Of a stretch of 64,000 bases of DNA, positions 42,190 to 50,735 are shown in pieces. This DNA comes from Burkholderia pyrrocinia. GTDB lineage: Bacteria > Pseudomonadota > Gammaproteobacteria > Burkholderiales > Burkholderiaceae. Both the position numbers and the translations under genes were made by a program. The notes under the pieces are model-generated. The model ran no database searches and had not been told where the DNA came from. It was given only the letters and a program-made list of their open reading frames with translations. Location: assembly GCF_001028665.1 (NCBI RefSeq), contig NZ_CP011503.1, forward strand, positions 1,054,001-1,118,000, in the 5' to 3' direction. Numbering within the stretch: position 1 is the stretch's first letter; each line of letters opens with the position of its first letter.

Positions 42190-43074
42190 ATGGCACGCGA
42201 TCTCCCGCCCTTCTCCGCGCTTCGGGCCTTTGAAGCCGCGGCACGACACGAAAGCTTCAGCGCCGCCGGCGACGAGCTGCATGTGACTCACGGTGCCATC
42301 AGCCGGCAGATCGCCGCGTTCGAGGCGTGGCTCGGCAAGCCGGTGTTCCACCGCTACGGCAAGCGCGTGAAGCTCACCGACGAAGGCCGCCGTTACCTGG
42401 ACACCGTGCGCGCGGCGTTCGACAGCATCGCGCACGCGACCGAGCAGTTGCGCAACACCGGTGCAGCGCGCGTGCTGCGCATCAACGCGCTGCCGACCTT
42501 CGCGATGAAATGGCTGCTGCCGCGCCTGTCGCGGTTCCAGCGCGACGTGCCGAACGTCGAGCTGAAGCTGTCGACGTCGAACGCGCCGCTCGACGCGCTC
42601 GACGGCTTCGATGTCGCGATCCGCCGCGGCCCCGGCCACTGGCCGAACTGCACGAGCGGCCACTTCCTCGACGAAAGCGTGATTCCGGTCTGCAGCCCGG
42701 CGCTGCTCAAGCGCGCGCCGATCGCGCGCGCGGACGACCTCGCACGGCACGTGCTGCTGCATTCGGATACGCGGCCGGAAGGCTGGCGCGACTGGTTCGC
42801 GGCGGCCGGCGTGACGATGAAGGGGCGCAAGCGGCAGTCGTTCGACCACTTCTACCTGGCGCTGCAGGCGGCCGTCGACGGGCTCGGCGTCGCGCTCGGC
42901 CCGCTGCCGCTGATCGACGACGAACTCGCGAGCGGCCGGCTCGTGATGCCGCTGCCCGGGCCGCGCATCGCGACGCGCAGCTACTGGTGGATCGCGCCGC
43001 GCGCACCGGCCGACGATCCGCTCGTCGCGCAGTTCTGCGCCTGGCTGCAGGCGCAGTCGAATACCGGCGCGTGA
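42190..43074 (+). CDS. LysR-family regulator (GcvA-like) divergent from the chromate genes
   Basis: The 294-residue protein has an N-terminal winged HTH (LPPFSALRAFEAAARHESFSAAGDELHVTHGAISRQIAAFEAWLG) and the GcvA-type effector domain (LRINALPTFAMKWLLPRLSRFQRDVPNVELKLSTS). No Shine-Dalgarno site is visible because an inverted repeat occupies the bases before the ATG. It probably regulates itself and the two CHR genes. Confidence 0.9.
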   Translation: MARDLPPFSALRAFEAAARHESFSAAGDELHVTHGAISRQIAAFEAWLGKPVFHRYGKRVKLTDEGRRYLDTVRAAFDSIAHATEQLRNTGAARVLRINALPTFAMKWLLPRLSRFQRDVPNVELKLSTSNAPLDALDGFDVAIRRGPGHWPNCTSGHFLDESVIPVCSPALLKRAPIARADDLARHVLLHSDTRPEGWRDWFAAAGVTMKGRKRQSFDHFYLALQAAVDGLGVALGPLPLIDDELASGRLVMPLPGPRIATRSYWWIAPRAPADDPLVAQFCAWLQAQSNTGA

Positions 43075-43084
43075 GTGCGCGCCG

Positions 43085-43107
43085 ACGGGCGGCGTTGCGC
43101 CGCCCGT
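43085..43107. terminator. Hairpin between convergent genes
   Basis: ACGGGCGGCG (43085-43094) pairs perfectly with CGCCGCCCGT (43098-43107) over a 3-base loop. It lies between the LysR stop and the permease stop, so it can serve both. Confidence 0.7.
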
Positions 43108-43113
43108 TCCCGG

Positions 43114-44421
43114 TCACACCACCGGGCCCGGTTCCTTTTCCCGGCGCAGGATCGCGTACAGGATGATCGCGCCGAACGTCGCGGTGCCGATCCCGCCGAG
43201 CCCGAAGCCGCCGAACTTCAGCGAGAAGTCGCCGGCGCCGAGCACGAGCGTGACGGCCGCGACGATCAGGTTGCGGTTGTCGGAGAAGTCGACCTTGTTG
43301 ACGACCCAGATCCGCGCGCCCGTCACCGCGATCAGCCCGAACACGACGATCGACACGCCGCCGAGCACGGGGCCAGGGATCGTCTGGATCACCGCGCCGA
43401 ATTTCGGCGAGAAGCCGAGCCCGATCGCGATCAGCGCGGCGACCGCGAACACCAGCGTCGAGTAGATCCGCGTGACGGCCATCACGCCGATGTTCTCCGC
43501 GTACGTCGTGACGCCCGTGCCGCCGACGCTGCCCGACACGATCGTCGCCAGGCCGTCGCCGATGAACGCGCGGCCGACGTAACGGTCGAGGTTCTGCCCC
43601 GTCATCGCGCTGACGGCCTTGATATGGCCGAGGTTCTCGGCGACGAGGATCACCGCGATCGGCGCGAGCATCAGCATCGCGTGCGGGTCGAACACCGGCG
43701 CGCGGAACGCCGGCACGCCGAACCACGCGGCATGCCCGACGATCGCGAAGTCGACCGGCTTGCCGAGGCCCATCCCGTTGGTCGCGATCGCGTAGATCGC
43801 GTACGCGATCGCGAGCCCGACGAGGATCAGCAGGCGCTGCATCATCCCGCGCGCGAACACCGCGACGCCGCCGACGCAGAGCACCGTGACGAGCGCCATC
43901 ACCGAGTCGAAGGTCGACGCCGACACGCCCTTGACCGCGATCGGCGCGAGGTTCAGCCCGATCACCGCGACGACCGCGCCGGTCACGACGGGCGGCATCA
44001 GCGTCTCGATCCAGCGCGTGCCGATCACCTGCACCAGCGCGCCGAGCGCGACGTACACGACGCCGCACGCGACGATCCCGCCGAGCGCGACCGGGATGTT
44101 CGGGTTCGGGCCGCTGCCGCCGTAGCCCGTCACCGCGATCACGAGGCCGATGAATGCGAAGCTCGAGCCGAGGTAGCTCGGCACGCGGCCGCCGACCAGC
44201 GCGAAGAACAGCAGCGTGCCGATGCCCGACATGAAGATGCACAGGTTCGGGTCGAAGCCCATCAGGAGCGGCGCGAGCACGGTCGAGCCGAACATCGCGA
44301 CGACGTGCTGCACGCCCATCGCGACCATCTGCGGCCACGCGAGGCGCTCGTCGGGGCCGACCACGCGCGACGCCGCGCCGGTCGATTGCACCCGCCAGCG
44401 CGGGAAGTAGGAATCGGACAT
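43114..44421 (-). CDS. Nucleobase:cation symporter-2 family permease (uracil permease-like)
   Basis: The 435-residue inner-membrane protein has about 14 hydrophobic segments. It carries NCS2 blocks: QHVVAMFGSTVLAPLLMGFDPNLCIFMSGIGTLLFF, PIAVILVAENLGHIKAVSAMTGQNLDRYVGRAFIGDG and GSVGGTGVTTYAENIGVMAVTRIYS. The AENLGH and GGTGVTTYAENIG motifs are those of UraA/RutG. It imports uracil or a related pyrimidine with protons. The start at 44421 follows an AGGAG site. It is separate from any pyrimidine operon here. Confidence 0.9.
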   Translation of the reverse strand: MSDSYFPRWRVQSTGAASRVVGPDERLAWPQMVAMGVQHVVAMFGSTVLAPLLMGFDPNLCIFMSGIGTLLFFALVGGRVPSYLGSSFAFIGLVIAVTGYGGSGPNPNIPVALGGIVACGVVYVALGALVQVIGTRWIETLMPPVVTGAVVAVIGLNLAPIAVKGVSASTFDSVMALVTVLCVGGVAVFARGMMQRLLILVGLAIAYAIYAIATNGMGLGKPVDFAIVGHAAWFGVPAFRAPVFDPHAMLMLAPIAVILVAENLGHIKAVSAMTGQNLDRYVGRAFIGDGLATIVSGSVGGTGVTTYAENIGVMAVTRIYSTLVFAVAALIAIGLGFSPKFGAVIQTIPGPVLGGVSIVVFGLIAVTGARIWVVNKVDFSDNRNLIVAAVTLVLGAGDFSLKFGGFGLGGIGTATFGAIILYAILRREKEPGPVV

Positions 44422-44626
44422 GGGAAAAGGGCTCCTGTCGGTCTGTCGCCGGCTGCGGAGGGCGCGCCGGTCTGGAATCTGGCGCGAGTTTACGGAGCGG
44501 GACTGGGGCTGGCAAGCGCGGCAAGCCCGAACGCTCGACTGAGAAAGCAGGCGCTCATCGGTCAAAATACGGGTTCGGATTCTCCGACCTCGGACAGTCG
44601 AGGAAAACGCGCTTCTGGGAGATCAA

Positions 44627-45256
44627 GTGAATCGCGCAGTCTCGCTTCTCGCATTGGCCTTTGCCGGCACCGCTTCGGGATACGCCGCCGCCAAGCTGAT
44701 TCTGGCCTTTGCCCCGGTGTGCGGTTACGACTGCGAGAATCGGTCCGCCGGCATATTCATCATGGTGGTCGGCACATGCCTGCTCGGTTTTGTTTTGATT
44801 GGCCACCTTGCCACGCGACGCGCACAGGTCACCGTCAAGCGGCTCTCGCTGACAGCCCTATTCCTGTCCGCCACAGCGCTGCTTGCCGGAAGCGGCTACT
44901 ACATCGCGGAACTTCACCGACACTACCGGGCAGCCGACGCCGCCCGCCCCGTCCAAGCGAATTTCGATTTCATGTATATGGCCATCACGACGCGCGAGGT
45001 TCCGACATACAGCAAGGCATCGCGCGGCTCCGTCGCGATATCAGGCACGATTCCGCGCTGGCAGCGATGTGCAATAGACGGCGCATGGTGCGATACGCGG
45101 CCGCGCCAGGCACACATGCGGTGCAAGGCTGGAGAGGTCTATGTCGATGAAGCGGACTGGCCAGCATTCTCCCTCATTCCCGAAGAGAATATCCGAGGCG
45201 CGGTGCCCATGAAATCGATGAAACTGTGCGCGCCGGGAAACATCCCGGATGACTGA
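44627..45256 (+). CDS. Lower-GC membrane-anchored protein, unknown function
   Basis: The 209-residue protein starts at a GTG preceded by GGGAG. It has three predicted transmembrane helices (about residues 5-27, 45-63 and 73-93) and a C-terminal domain of about 110 residues. Cys residues are concentrated in pairs (CGYDCEN; CAIDGAWC; MRCKAG), so disulfides are likely in the outer part. Third positions show many more A/T than neighbouring genes, which suggests recent acquisition. No family was recognised. Confidence 0.72.
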   Translation: MNRAVSLLALAFAGTASGYAAAKLILAFAPVCGYDCENRSAGIFIMVVGTCLLGFVLIGHLATRRAQVTVKRLSLTALFLSATALLAGSGYYIAELHRHYRAADAARPVQANFDFMYMAITTREVPTYSKASRGSVAISGTIPRWQRCAIDGAWCDTRPRQAHMRCKAGEVYVDEADWPAFSLIPEENIRGAVPMKSMKLCAPGNIPDD

Positions 45257-45329
45257 GCGAGCGCGCATTCCTGCCGGACCGGAATCGACGCCTCCGCTCG
45301 GTCCCTGTACATCCCAACCCACGACCCGC

Positions 45330-45355
45330 GCGATGTGAGCACGCGCTCACATCGC
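45330..45355. terminator. Bidirectional hairpin between convergent genes
   Basis: GCGATGTGAGC (45330-45340) pairs perfectly with GCTCACATCGC (45345-45355) over a 4-base loop. It separates the end of the membrane-protein gene from the end of flgL. Confidence 0.75.
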
Positions 45356-45372
45356 CGCGGACGCGCCGTGCA

Positions 45373-46608
45373 TCAAGGGTTGATGTACTGGAACAGCGAC
45401 AGGTTCTGAAGCTGCGCGTAAGCCTTCTGCGAGCCGGTCAGCGCGTTCTGCATCTGCAGGAACTGGCTGATCGTCGCCACCATGTTGGTGCTCGTCAGGT
45501 CGGCCAGGTTGCTGCTGACCTGCAGCGTGTTGGTCTGGTTCACGGCCTGCATCGCCTTGATTTCCTGCTCGCGGCCGCCGACCGACGCCTGCACGGTGAG
45601 GACGTTCGTCATCATGTTGTTCAGCTTCGTCGTGCCGGTGGTCATCGCGTTCGCGAGCGCGGCAGCGACTGTCGTGTTGCTGCTGATCGGCACCTTCAGC
45701 GCGGCGATCATCGTGTCGAGCGCCGCGAACACGTCGGTGCCGGCCTGCGGCGCGGGCGTGACCGTGAACGTATCGCCGGCGGCCGGCTTGCCCGACACGG
45801 GCACCGACAGGCCGTTGCCGAGCGCGATCCCGGCGCCGGCCGAATACGGCTGCGCGGCGGTCGTGGTCGGCGGCACGACGGAATTGTCGGTCACCGTATA
45901 GGTCGGCGCGGCCGCCGTGCCGCCGAACGTGATCGCGAACTGGTGCGCGTTGGTCGCGGCCAACGGGCTCGTGATCGACACCGCGCCGATCGTGCCCGTG
46001 CCCGTGTTGCCCGCGCCGGCGAGCGGCACCGGCTGGCTGCCGAGCATCGGCACCGACAGGAACACGTTCGCGCCGTTGTCGCCCTGCGAGATCGAGCGCG
46101 TGTCGGCGATCTGCACCTGCCGCGTGCCCGCGTCGCCGCTGTAGGTCACGCCGCCGCCCGGCGCGTTCGCGAACGGCGCCGTGGTCGACTGGAAGCCCGA
46201 GAACAGGTAGTTGCCCGAGCCGTCCGTCGAATTCGCGAGCGTCAGCAACTGGTCGCGATAGCCCTGCAGCTGCGTCGACAGCGCCGAGCGGTCGCTGTCG
46301 GACAGCGAGCCGTCGCCGGCCTGGATCACGACCGTATGTATGCTGTTCAGCAGGTTGTTGACGCTGATCAGCGACTGGTCTTCCTTCTGCAGCGACGACA
46401 GCGCGGCGTTCTGGTTCGACGCGTACTGCGACAGCGTCGCCGACGTCATCGACAACTGCACGGCCTGCGCCGCGCCGAGCGGGTTGTCGGCCGGCGTCGC
46501 GAGGCTCACGCCGCTCGAGATCTGCTGGTACAGCTGCGACAGCTGCGCCTGCTGGTCGCTCATCTGAGCGACGTTCTGCTGGTAGAACTGGGTGGTGGAA
46601 ATCCGCAT
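45373..46608 (-). CDS. flgL: Flagellar hook-associated protein 3 (FlgL)
   Basis: The 411-residue protein has the flagellin-like N-terminus MRISTTQFYQQNVAQMSDQQAQLSQLYQQISSG and the C-terminal helix MVATISQFLQMQNALTGSQKAYAQLQNLSLFQYI. It forms the hook-filament junction with FlgK. It is larger than typical FlgL (about 310 residues) because of a module at about residues 200-283 that closely matches a segment of FlgK encoded next door. It lies 13 bases after flgK. Confidence 0.94.
   Translation of the reverse strand: MRISTTQFYQQNVAQMSDQQAQLSQLYQQISSGVSLATPADNPLGAAQAVQLSMTSATLSQYASNQNAALSSLQKEDQSLISVNNLLNSIHTVVIQAGDGSLSDSDRSALSTQLQGYRDQLLTLANSTDGSGNYLFSGFQSTTAPFANAPGGGVTYSGDAGTRQVQIADTRSISQGDNGANVFLSVPMLGSQPVPLAGAGNTGTGTIGAVSITSPLAATNAHQFAITFGGTAAAPTYTVTDNSVVPPTTTAAQPYSAGAGIALGNGLSVPVSGKPAAGDTFTVTPAPQAGTDVFAALDTMIAALKVPISSNTTVAAALANAMTTGTTKLNNMMTNVLTVQASVGGREQEIKAMQAVNQTNTLQVSSNLADLTSTNMVATISQFLQMQNALTGSQKAYAQLQNLSLFQYINP
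45760..46010 (-). repeat. FlgL copy of a module shared with FlgK
   Basis: This part of flgL encodes a segment from NTGTGTIG to GDTFTV. It aligns without gaps to the FlgK segment at 46960-47212, sharing GGTAA, PTYTVTDN, PPTTTAAQPY, VSG and GDTF blocks. The DNA is visibly similar as well (for example CGGCTGCGCGGCGGT in both). Confidence 0.8.
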
Positions 46609-46621
46609 CGCTTCCCCGAAA

Positions 46622-48553
46622 TCAGTTGAACAGGCCGAGCACGGTCTGGAACAGCGTCGACGCGGTCTGGATCACCTTCGCGTTCGCCTGGTAGAACTGC
46701 TGGTACTGCATCAGGTTGGCCGCTTCCTCGTTCTGGTTCACGCCCGACGCCGACTGCTGCGCCTGCGTGATCTGGCCGACCAGCGCGGTCTGCGCGGCGC
46801 TCGACGACTTCAGCTGGCTCGTCGTGTTGCCGATGCTGTTCACGTAGCTCGCGTACGCGCCCGTCAGCGTGGTCGAGCCGTTGCCGAACGATTTCGAGTT
46901 GACGAGCTTCGACAGCGCGAGCGCGTTGCTGCCGTCGTTCGTACCGCCGGTGTTCGGCGCGACCTTGAACGTGTCGCCCACCGCGGGCGTGCCCGACACC
47001 GTCACCGTGACACCGGCCGTCAGCGTGATCGGCGTGCCGGCCTGGTACGGCTGCGCGGCGGTGGTCGTCGGCGGCACGGCCGTGTTGTCGGTGACCGTGT
47101 AGGTCGGGCTGGCGGCGGTGCCGCCCATCGTGATCGTGTAGTTGTGCGCGTTGGCCGCGGCCGCCGCGCTCGTGACCGACAGCCCGCCGATCGTCCCGGT
47201 GCCCGTGTTCGTCGTGGTGGCCGACGGCACGTACGGCGCCGCCGCCGCGATCGCCGAGCCGTTCGACGTCGTGAGGCCGAAGCCGTTCAGCGCGCCGCGC
47301 GTCGGTTGCACGGTGAACTTGTCGCCGGCGCTCATCGAGCCGGACGAGAACGAGAAGTTCAGCCCGCCGATCGAGGCCGGCATCGACGTCGACGAGCCGA
47401 CCACCGTGCCGCTCGCGCGGTCGGTCAGCGTGTAGTTCGTCCCGTCGTACGCCAGCGTGTAGTCGCCCGTGGTCGGCTGCGACGCGTTCGCGAACGACAC
47501 GGACAGCGCCGCGTTGCCGGTGTTGCCCTGGTTCGCGTAGATGATCGGCGAGCCGGTCGCGAACAGGTTGCCGCCGACATTGCCCGACAGGTCGATGCCG
47601 AGCGCGTTCTGCGCGTTGACCTGCGCGGCGAAGCTGGTCGCGATCGCGCCGAGCTGCGCCTGCGCGGGGTCGAGCGTCTGGCTGCGGAACGCGAGCAGGC
47701 CGCCGAGCGTGCCGCCCGACAGCGACGCGTCGGACAGGAACTGGTTCGGCCCCGGCGGGTTTGCGCCGGCGATCCCCTGCGACACGACGGTCAGCTCGCT
47801 CGGATCGGACGGCGACGTGACGGTCGCGAGCTGGTAGCTCTTGTCCGCGACGACGAGCGGCGTGCCGCCCGCGAGAAACACGCTGTAGCCGTCGCTGTTG
47901 CGCACAACCTGCACGCCGGCAAGGTTCGACAGGTTCGACACCGCGAGGTCGCGCTGGTCCATCAGCTGGTTCGGCGGCTGGCCCTGGCTGCTCGCGGACG
48001 CGATCTGCTGGTTCAGTTGCGCGATCTGCGCGGTGTACGCGTTGATCTGCGTCACGGTGCTCGTGAGCTGCGTGTTCACGCTCTGGCGCAGCGCGTCGTA
48101 CTGCTGGCCGGCCGCCGTGATCTGGTTCGCGAGCGTCTGCGCATTGCTCATCGCGGTCTGCCGCACCGACGCGTCGGACGCGCTGTTCGCGACGTTCTGC
48201 AGCCCCGTGAAATAACTCGTGATCGCGGTCGAGATGCCGGCCGTCGGGCTGCCGACGTAGTTGTTCAGCTGCGTGACGAGCGAATACCACGTCGACAGCG
48301 CGCCGCCCTGCGTCTGCGCGCCGTTCAGCTGGTCGCTCAGGTACTGGCTGTACTGCCGCTGCACGGTGACGGTATTCACGCCTTGCGGCATGTAGCCGCT
48401 GCTCGTGTACTGGCCGCTCGCCTCGGCATAGACGGGTCGTTCGACCGAATAGCCCGGCGTCGCGGCGTTGCTGATGTTCTGGCCGGTCGTCGTGAGGCCC
48501 CAGAGCGCGGCATTCAGGCCGCTGACGCCGAGGTTCATGAGTGTGTTGGACAT
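46622..48553 (-). CDS. flgK: Flagellar hook-associated protein 1 (FlgK)
   Basis: The 643-residue protein has the axial-protein N-terminus SNTLMNLGVSGLNAALWGLTTTGQNISNAATPGYSVERPVY and the C-terminal ASGVNQNEEAANLMQYQQFYQANAKVIQTASTLFQTVLGLF. It links the hook to the FlgL ring. A variable middle region includes a module shared with FlgL (about residues 447-531). A sigma-28 promoter lies about 55-80 bases upstream, so flgKL is transcribed late in assembly, apart from the flgB operon. Confidence 0.95.
   Translation of the reverse strand: MSNTLMNLGVSGLNAALWGLTTTGQNISNAATPGYSVERPVYAEASGQYTSSGYMPQGVNTVTVQRQYSQYLSDQLNGAQTQGGALSTWYSLVTQLNNYVGSPTAGISTAITSYFTGLQNVANSASDASVRQTAMSNAQTLANQITAAGQQYDALRQSVNTQLTSTVTQINAYTAQIAQLNQQIASASSQGQPPNQLMDQRDLAVSNLSNLAGVQVVRNSDGYSVFLAGGTPLVVADKSYQLATVTSPSDPSELTVVSQGIAGANPPGPNQFLSDASLSGGTLGGLLAFRSQTLDPAQAQLGAIATSFAAQVNAQNALGIDLSGNVGGNLFATGSPIIYANQGNTGNAALSVSFANASQPTTGDYTLAYDGTNYTLTDRASGTVVGSSTSMPASIGGLNFSFSSGSMSAGDKFTVQPTRGALNGFGLTTSNGSAIAAAAPYVPSATTTNTGTGTIGGLSVTSAAAAANAHNYTITMGGTAASPTYTVTDNTAVPPTTTAAQPYQAGTPITLTAGVTVTVSGTPAVGDTFKVAPNTGGTNDGSNALALSKLVNSKSFGNGSTTLTGAYASYVNSIGNTTSQLKSSSAAQTALVGQITQAQQSASGVNQNEEAANLMQYQQFYQANAKVIQTASTLFQTVLGLFN
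46960..47212 (-). repeat. FlgK copy of the module shared with FlgL
   Basis: This segment runs from NTGTGTIG to GDTFKV and is the partner of the FlgL module at 45760-46010. The match is confined to the surface-domain part of both proteins, not the coiled-coil ends. Confidence 0.8.
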
Positions 48554-48608
48554 GCGCGATCCTGATGAGCCGGCCGCGCTGCGGCCGCCGGGTTGCGTGA
48601 CTCCCGGT

Positions 48609-48635
48609 ATATCGGCCGCGGATCGAAAAAATTGA
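48609..48635 (-). promoter_or_regulatory. Sigma-28 (FliA) promoter of flgKL
   Basis: On the minus strand TCAATTTT (48635-48628) is followed after 11 bases by GCCGATAT (48616-48609). This is close to the FliA consensus TAAAGTTT-N11-GCCGATAA. It lies 56 bases before the flgK start. Confidence 0.78.
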
Positions 48636-48747
48636 GGAAAAAATGCACGCGCGACGCGCGGGTGCGCATCGCTGGTCGGAGCGTCCGTCCGGCGGGGCCG
48701 GCGGCGGTGCGCGGGCGGCCCGTGCGGGGCCGGCGACCGCGTGCGCG

Positions 48748-49503
48748 TCAGGCCCGCGCGAGCGAGCGGCGCTTCATCTCGAGCTGCGTGATCAGCCGCT
48801 GCAGCGTGTTCTCCGCGCTGCCCGGCAGCGACATGTAGCGGAAGCCGAGCTGGTAGCGCCGCGACCCGTTCGGCATCTGCGTCGAGCGCTGCGACACGAG
48901 CTGCAGGTCGAGCGACAGCTTGCCGTGGCCGGTCAGCTCGAGCTCGACGTCCGGCAGCAGCGTGCCGACCTCGAGCGCCTCGACGCGTTCGTCGGCCGTG
49001 CGCAGCCCCACGCCGCCGAGCGACAGGTTGTGCACCTCGAACAGGAAGCTCTCGCCGTCCGGCAGCTTGCCGCGGCACAGGAACGGATCGACGATCGGCG
49101 CATCGACCCGGAAATATTCGCGGCGCTGGATGCACATCAGGACTTCGGGGAAATCGGCGACGAACGCGGGCAGCCCCTCGTAGCGCGTCTCGCGCGGCGT
49201 GCCCGTGGTGAATTCGACGCGCACGCCCTCCGGCGAGGCCGCGAACGTGCAGTGCGACGCGGCGAGGATGCCGGCGTTCTGCTCGGACAGCGCGCCCCAG
49301 TCGAACGTGAACGTCCGTGCGCCGACGTCGACCTCGAGCAGGCGCGTGACGAGCTGGCCGCCCGGGTACTGGACGGTCAGGAAATCGCCGCGGTTCACGA
49401 GGTTGCGCAGCTGCACACCGATTTCCAGCGGATTGCGGCGGGCATAGTCGGGCCCGGAGTGGCCTGCATCCAGGCTGGGGTCCGTCGACGTTTCGATATT
49501 CAT
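48748..49503 (-). CDS. ycgR: Flagellar brake protein YcgR (PilZ domain)
   Basis: The 251-residue protein has the N-terminal YcgR domain (RNPLEIGVQLRNLVNRGDFLTVQYPGGQLVTRLLEVD) and a C-terminal PilZ domain. The c-di-GMP motifs are both present: QRREYFRVD (RxxxR) and NLSLGGVGL (N/DxSxxG). When c-di-GMP is bound, YcgR acts on the motor and slows swimming. It is located between flgJ and flgK and has its own sigma-28 promoter. Confidence 0.93.
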   Translation of the reverse strand: MNIETSTDPSLDAGHSGPDYARRNPLEIGVQLRNLVNRGDFLTVQYPGGQLVTRLLEVDVGARTFTFDWGALSEQNAGILAASHCTFAASPEGVRVEFTTGTPRETRYEGLPAFVADFPEVLMCIQRREYFRVDAPIVDPFLCRGKLPDGESFLFEVHNLSLGGVGLRTADERVEALEVGTLLPDVELELTGHGKLSLDLQLVSQRSTQMPNGSRRYQLGFRYMSLPGSAENTLQRLITQLEMKRRSLARA

Positions 49504-49596
49504 GGCTAGCCGGTCTTTCTTGTCATGGGCGCCCGGGGCAACCGGTGCGCAATAAAACGGGGCCGGAGCACGGGCCCGGTCGCAGGTCTCTCACAC

Positions 49597-49623
49597 TTAG
49601 CGGCAGTGCTGACCGAAAGTTTA
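49597..49623 (-). promoter_or_regulatory. Sigma-28 (FliA) promoter of ycgR
   Basis: On the minus strand TAAACTTT (49623-49616) is followed after 11 bases by GCCGCTAA (49604-49597), matching 14 of 16 consensus positions. It lies about 94 bases before the ycgR start. Confidence 0.75.
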
Positions 49624-49748
49624 GATCGATTTGCCGATTTTTTTCGCGCAAACGTTGAAACCGCGCGCGGCGGGCTGCCGGGCGCGGTCCTGAGAGGGTA
49701 ACTGGCGGTGGGCCGGGCCTGCTATCAGCCGGTGCTGGCCCTGGCCCG

Positions 49749-50735
49749 TCAGCCGATCTGCTGCATGATCGAGATCAGCTTCTTCGCGTAGTTGGGGTCG
49801 GTCGCGTAACCGGCCTTCTGCATCCCGTGCGCGAAGCCTTCGACGCTGCGGCTCGCGCTCAGCACGCCCGAGTAGCGCGGATTGTTCTTCAGCAGGTTCG
49901 CGTAATCGGTCATCGCGTGCTCGTACGAGTCGTACGCTCGGAATTTCGCGACCACGCGGCGCGGCGTGCCGTTCACGTACTCGGTCGTCAGCGCCGACAC
50001 CGTGCGGCCCGTCCAGCCCTTGTTCGCCTTGATGCCGAACACGTTGTAGCTGGTCGAGCCGTCGGCCGCGCGGATCTCGCGCTTGCCCCAGCCCGATTCG
50101 AGCGCGGCCTGGCCGACGATGAAACGCGCCGGGATGCCCGTGGTCGCGCTCGCGGCCTGCGCCGGTGCAGCGAGCCGGTCGACGAACGCGTCGGCGTCCG
50201 GCGCGCCGCTCGCGCCCTTCAGCGGCGGCGTCAGCGCACTGCCGGCCGAATAGCCGCGCGCGCCGGCGAGCCCGCCGTTGTTCCCGGCCGCGTTCGCATA
50301 CGCACGTGCCATCGCGTTCATCGCGGCGAGGCTGCCTTCATTGCCGGCCGTGCCGAGGCCGCCGGCGCCCAAGCCGGCCGCGCCGACGTCGGCCGCCGAG
50401 TCGCTGCCCGCGCCCTGCCCCGCATTGCGCAGCAGTTGCTTCATCAGCGCGTCGGCGACGCCGATCCCGCGCGTCGACATCTGCTGTGCGAGCTGCTGGT
50501 CGAGCATCGACGTGTACATCTTCGACGTATGCGAATCGAACAATCCGCCGTCGGGCGACGCGTCGCGCATGCTCTTGAGCATCATCTGCGTGAACATCGC
50601 GTCGAACTGGCCCGCGACGGCCTTCGCGCCGGCCTGCGGCGACTGCTTCGCCTGCGCGCGCAGCGCGTCGAAACCCTGCACGTCGAGCGCGAAGCGCTGC
50701 GTGAGGTCGTTCGCGTTAGAAAGGTTCGCTGCCAT
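49749..50735 (-). CDS. flgJ: Flagellar rod assembly protein and muramidase FlgJ
   Basis: The 328-residue protein has the N-terminal rod-capping domain (VAGQFDAMFTQMMLKSMRDASPDGGLFDSHTSKMYTSMLDQQLAQQMS). A Gly/Ala-rich linker leads to the C-terminal glucosaminidase-type domain (IPARFIVGQAALESGWGKREIR with the catalytic Glu, and YNVFGIKANKGW). It digests peptidoglycan so that the rod can pass. It starts directly after the flgI stop, with its GGAGG site inside flgI. Confidence 0.94.
   Translation of the reverse strand: MAANLSNANDLTQRFALDVQGFDALRAQAKQSPQAGAKAVAGQFDAMFTQMMLKSMRDASPDGGLFDSHTSKMYTSMLDQQLAQQMSTRGIGVADALMKQLLRNAGQGAGSDSAADVGAAGLGAGGLGTAGNEGSLAAMNAMARAYANAAGNNGGLAGARGYSAGSALTPPLKGASGAPDADAFVDRLAAPAQAASATTGIPARFIVGQAALESGWGKREIRAADGSTSYNVFGIKANKGWTGRTVSALTTEYVNGTPRRVVAKFRAYDSYEHAMTDYANLLKNNPRYSGVLSASRSVEGFAHGMQKAGYATDPNYAKKLISIMQQIG

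Noticed and set aside
49614..49643. Plus-strand sigma-28-like sequence near 49.6 kb
   Set aside because: GAAAGTTT and GCCGATTT are separated by 10 rather than 11 bases, and the site points toward the 3' end of flgJ, where no plus-strand gene exists. The minus-strand site overlapping it fits better.
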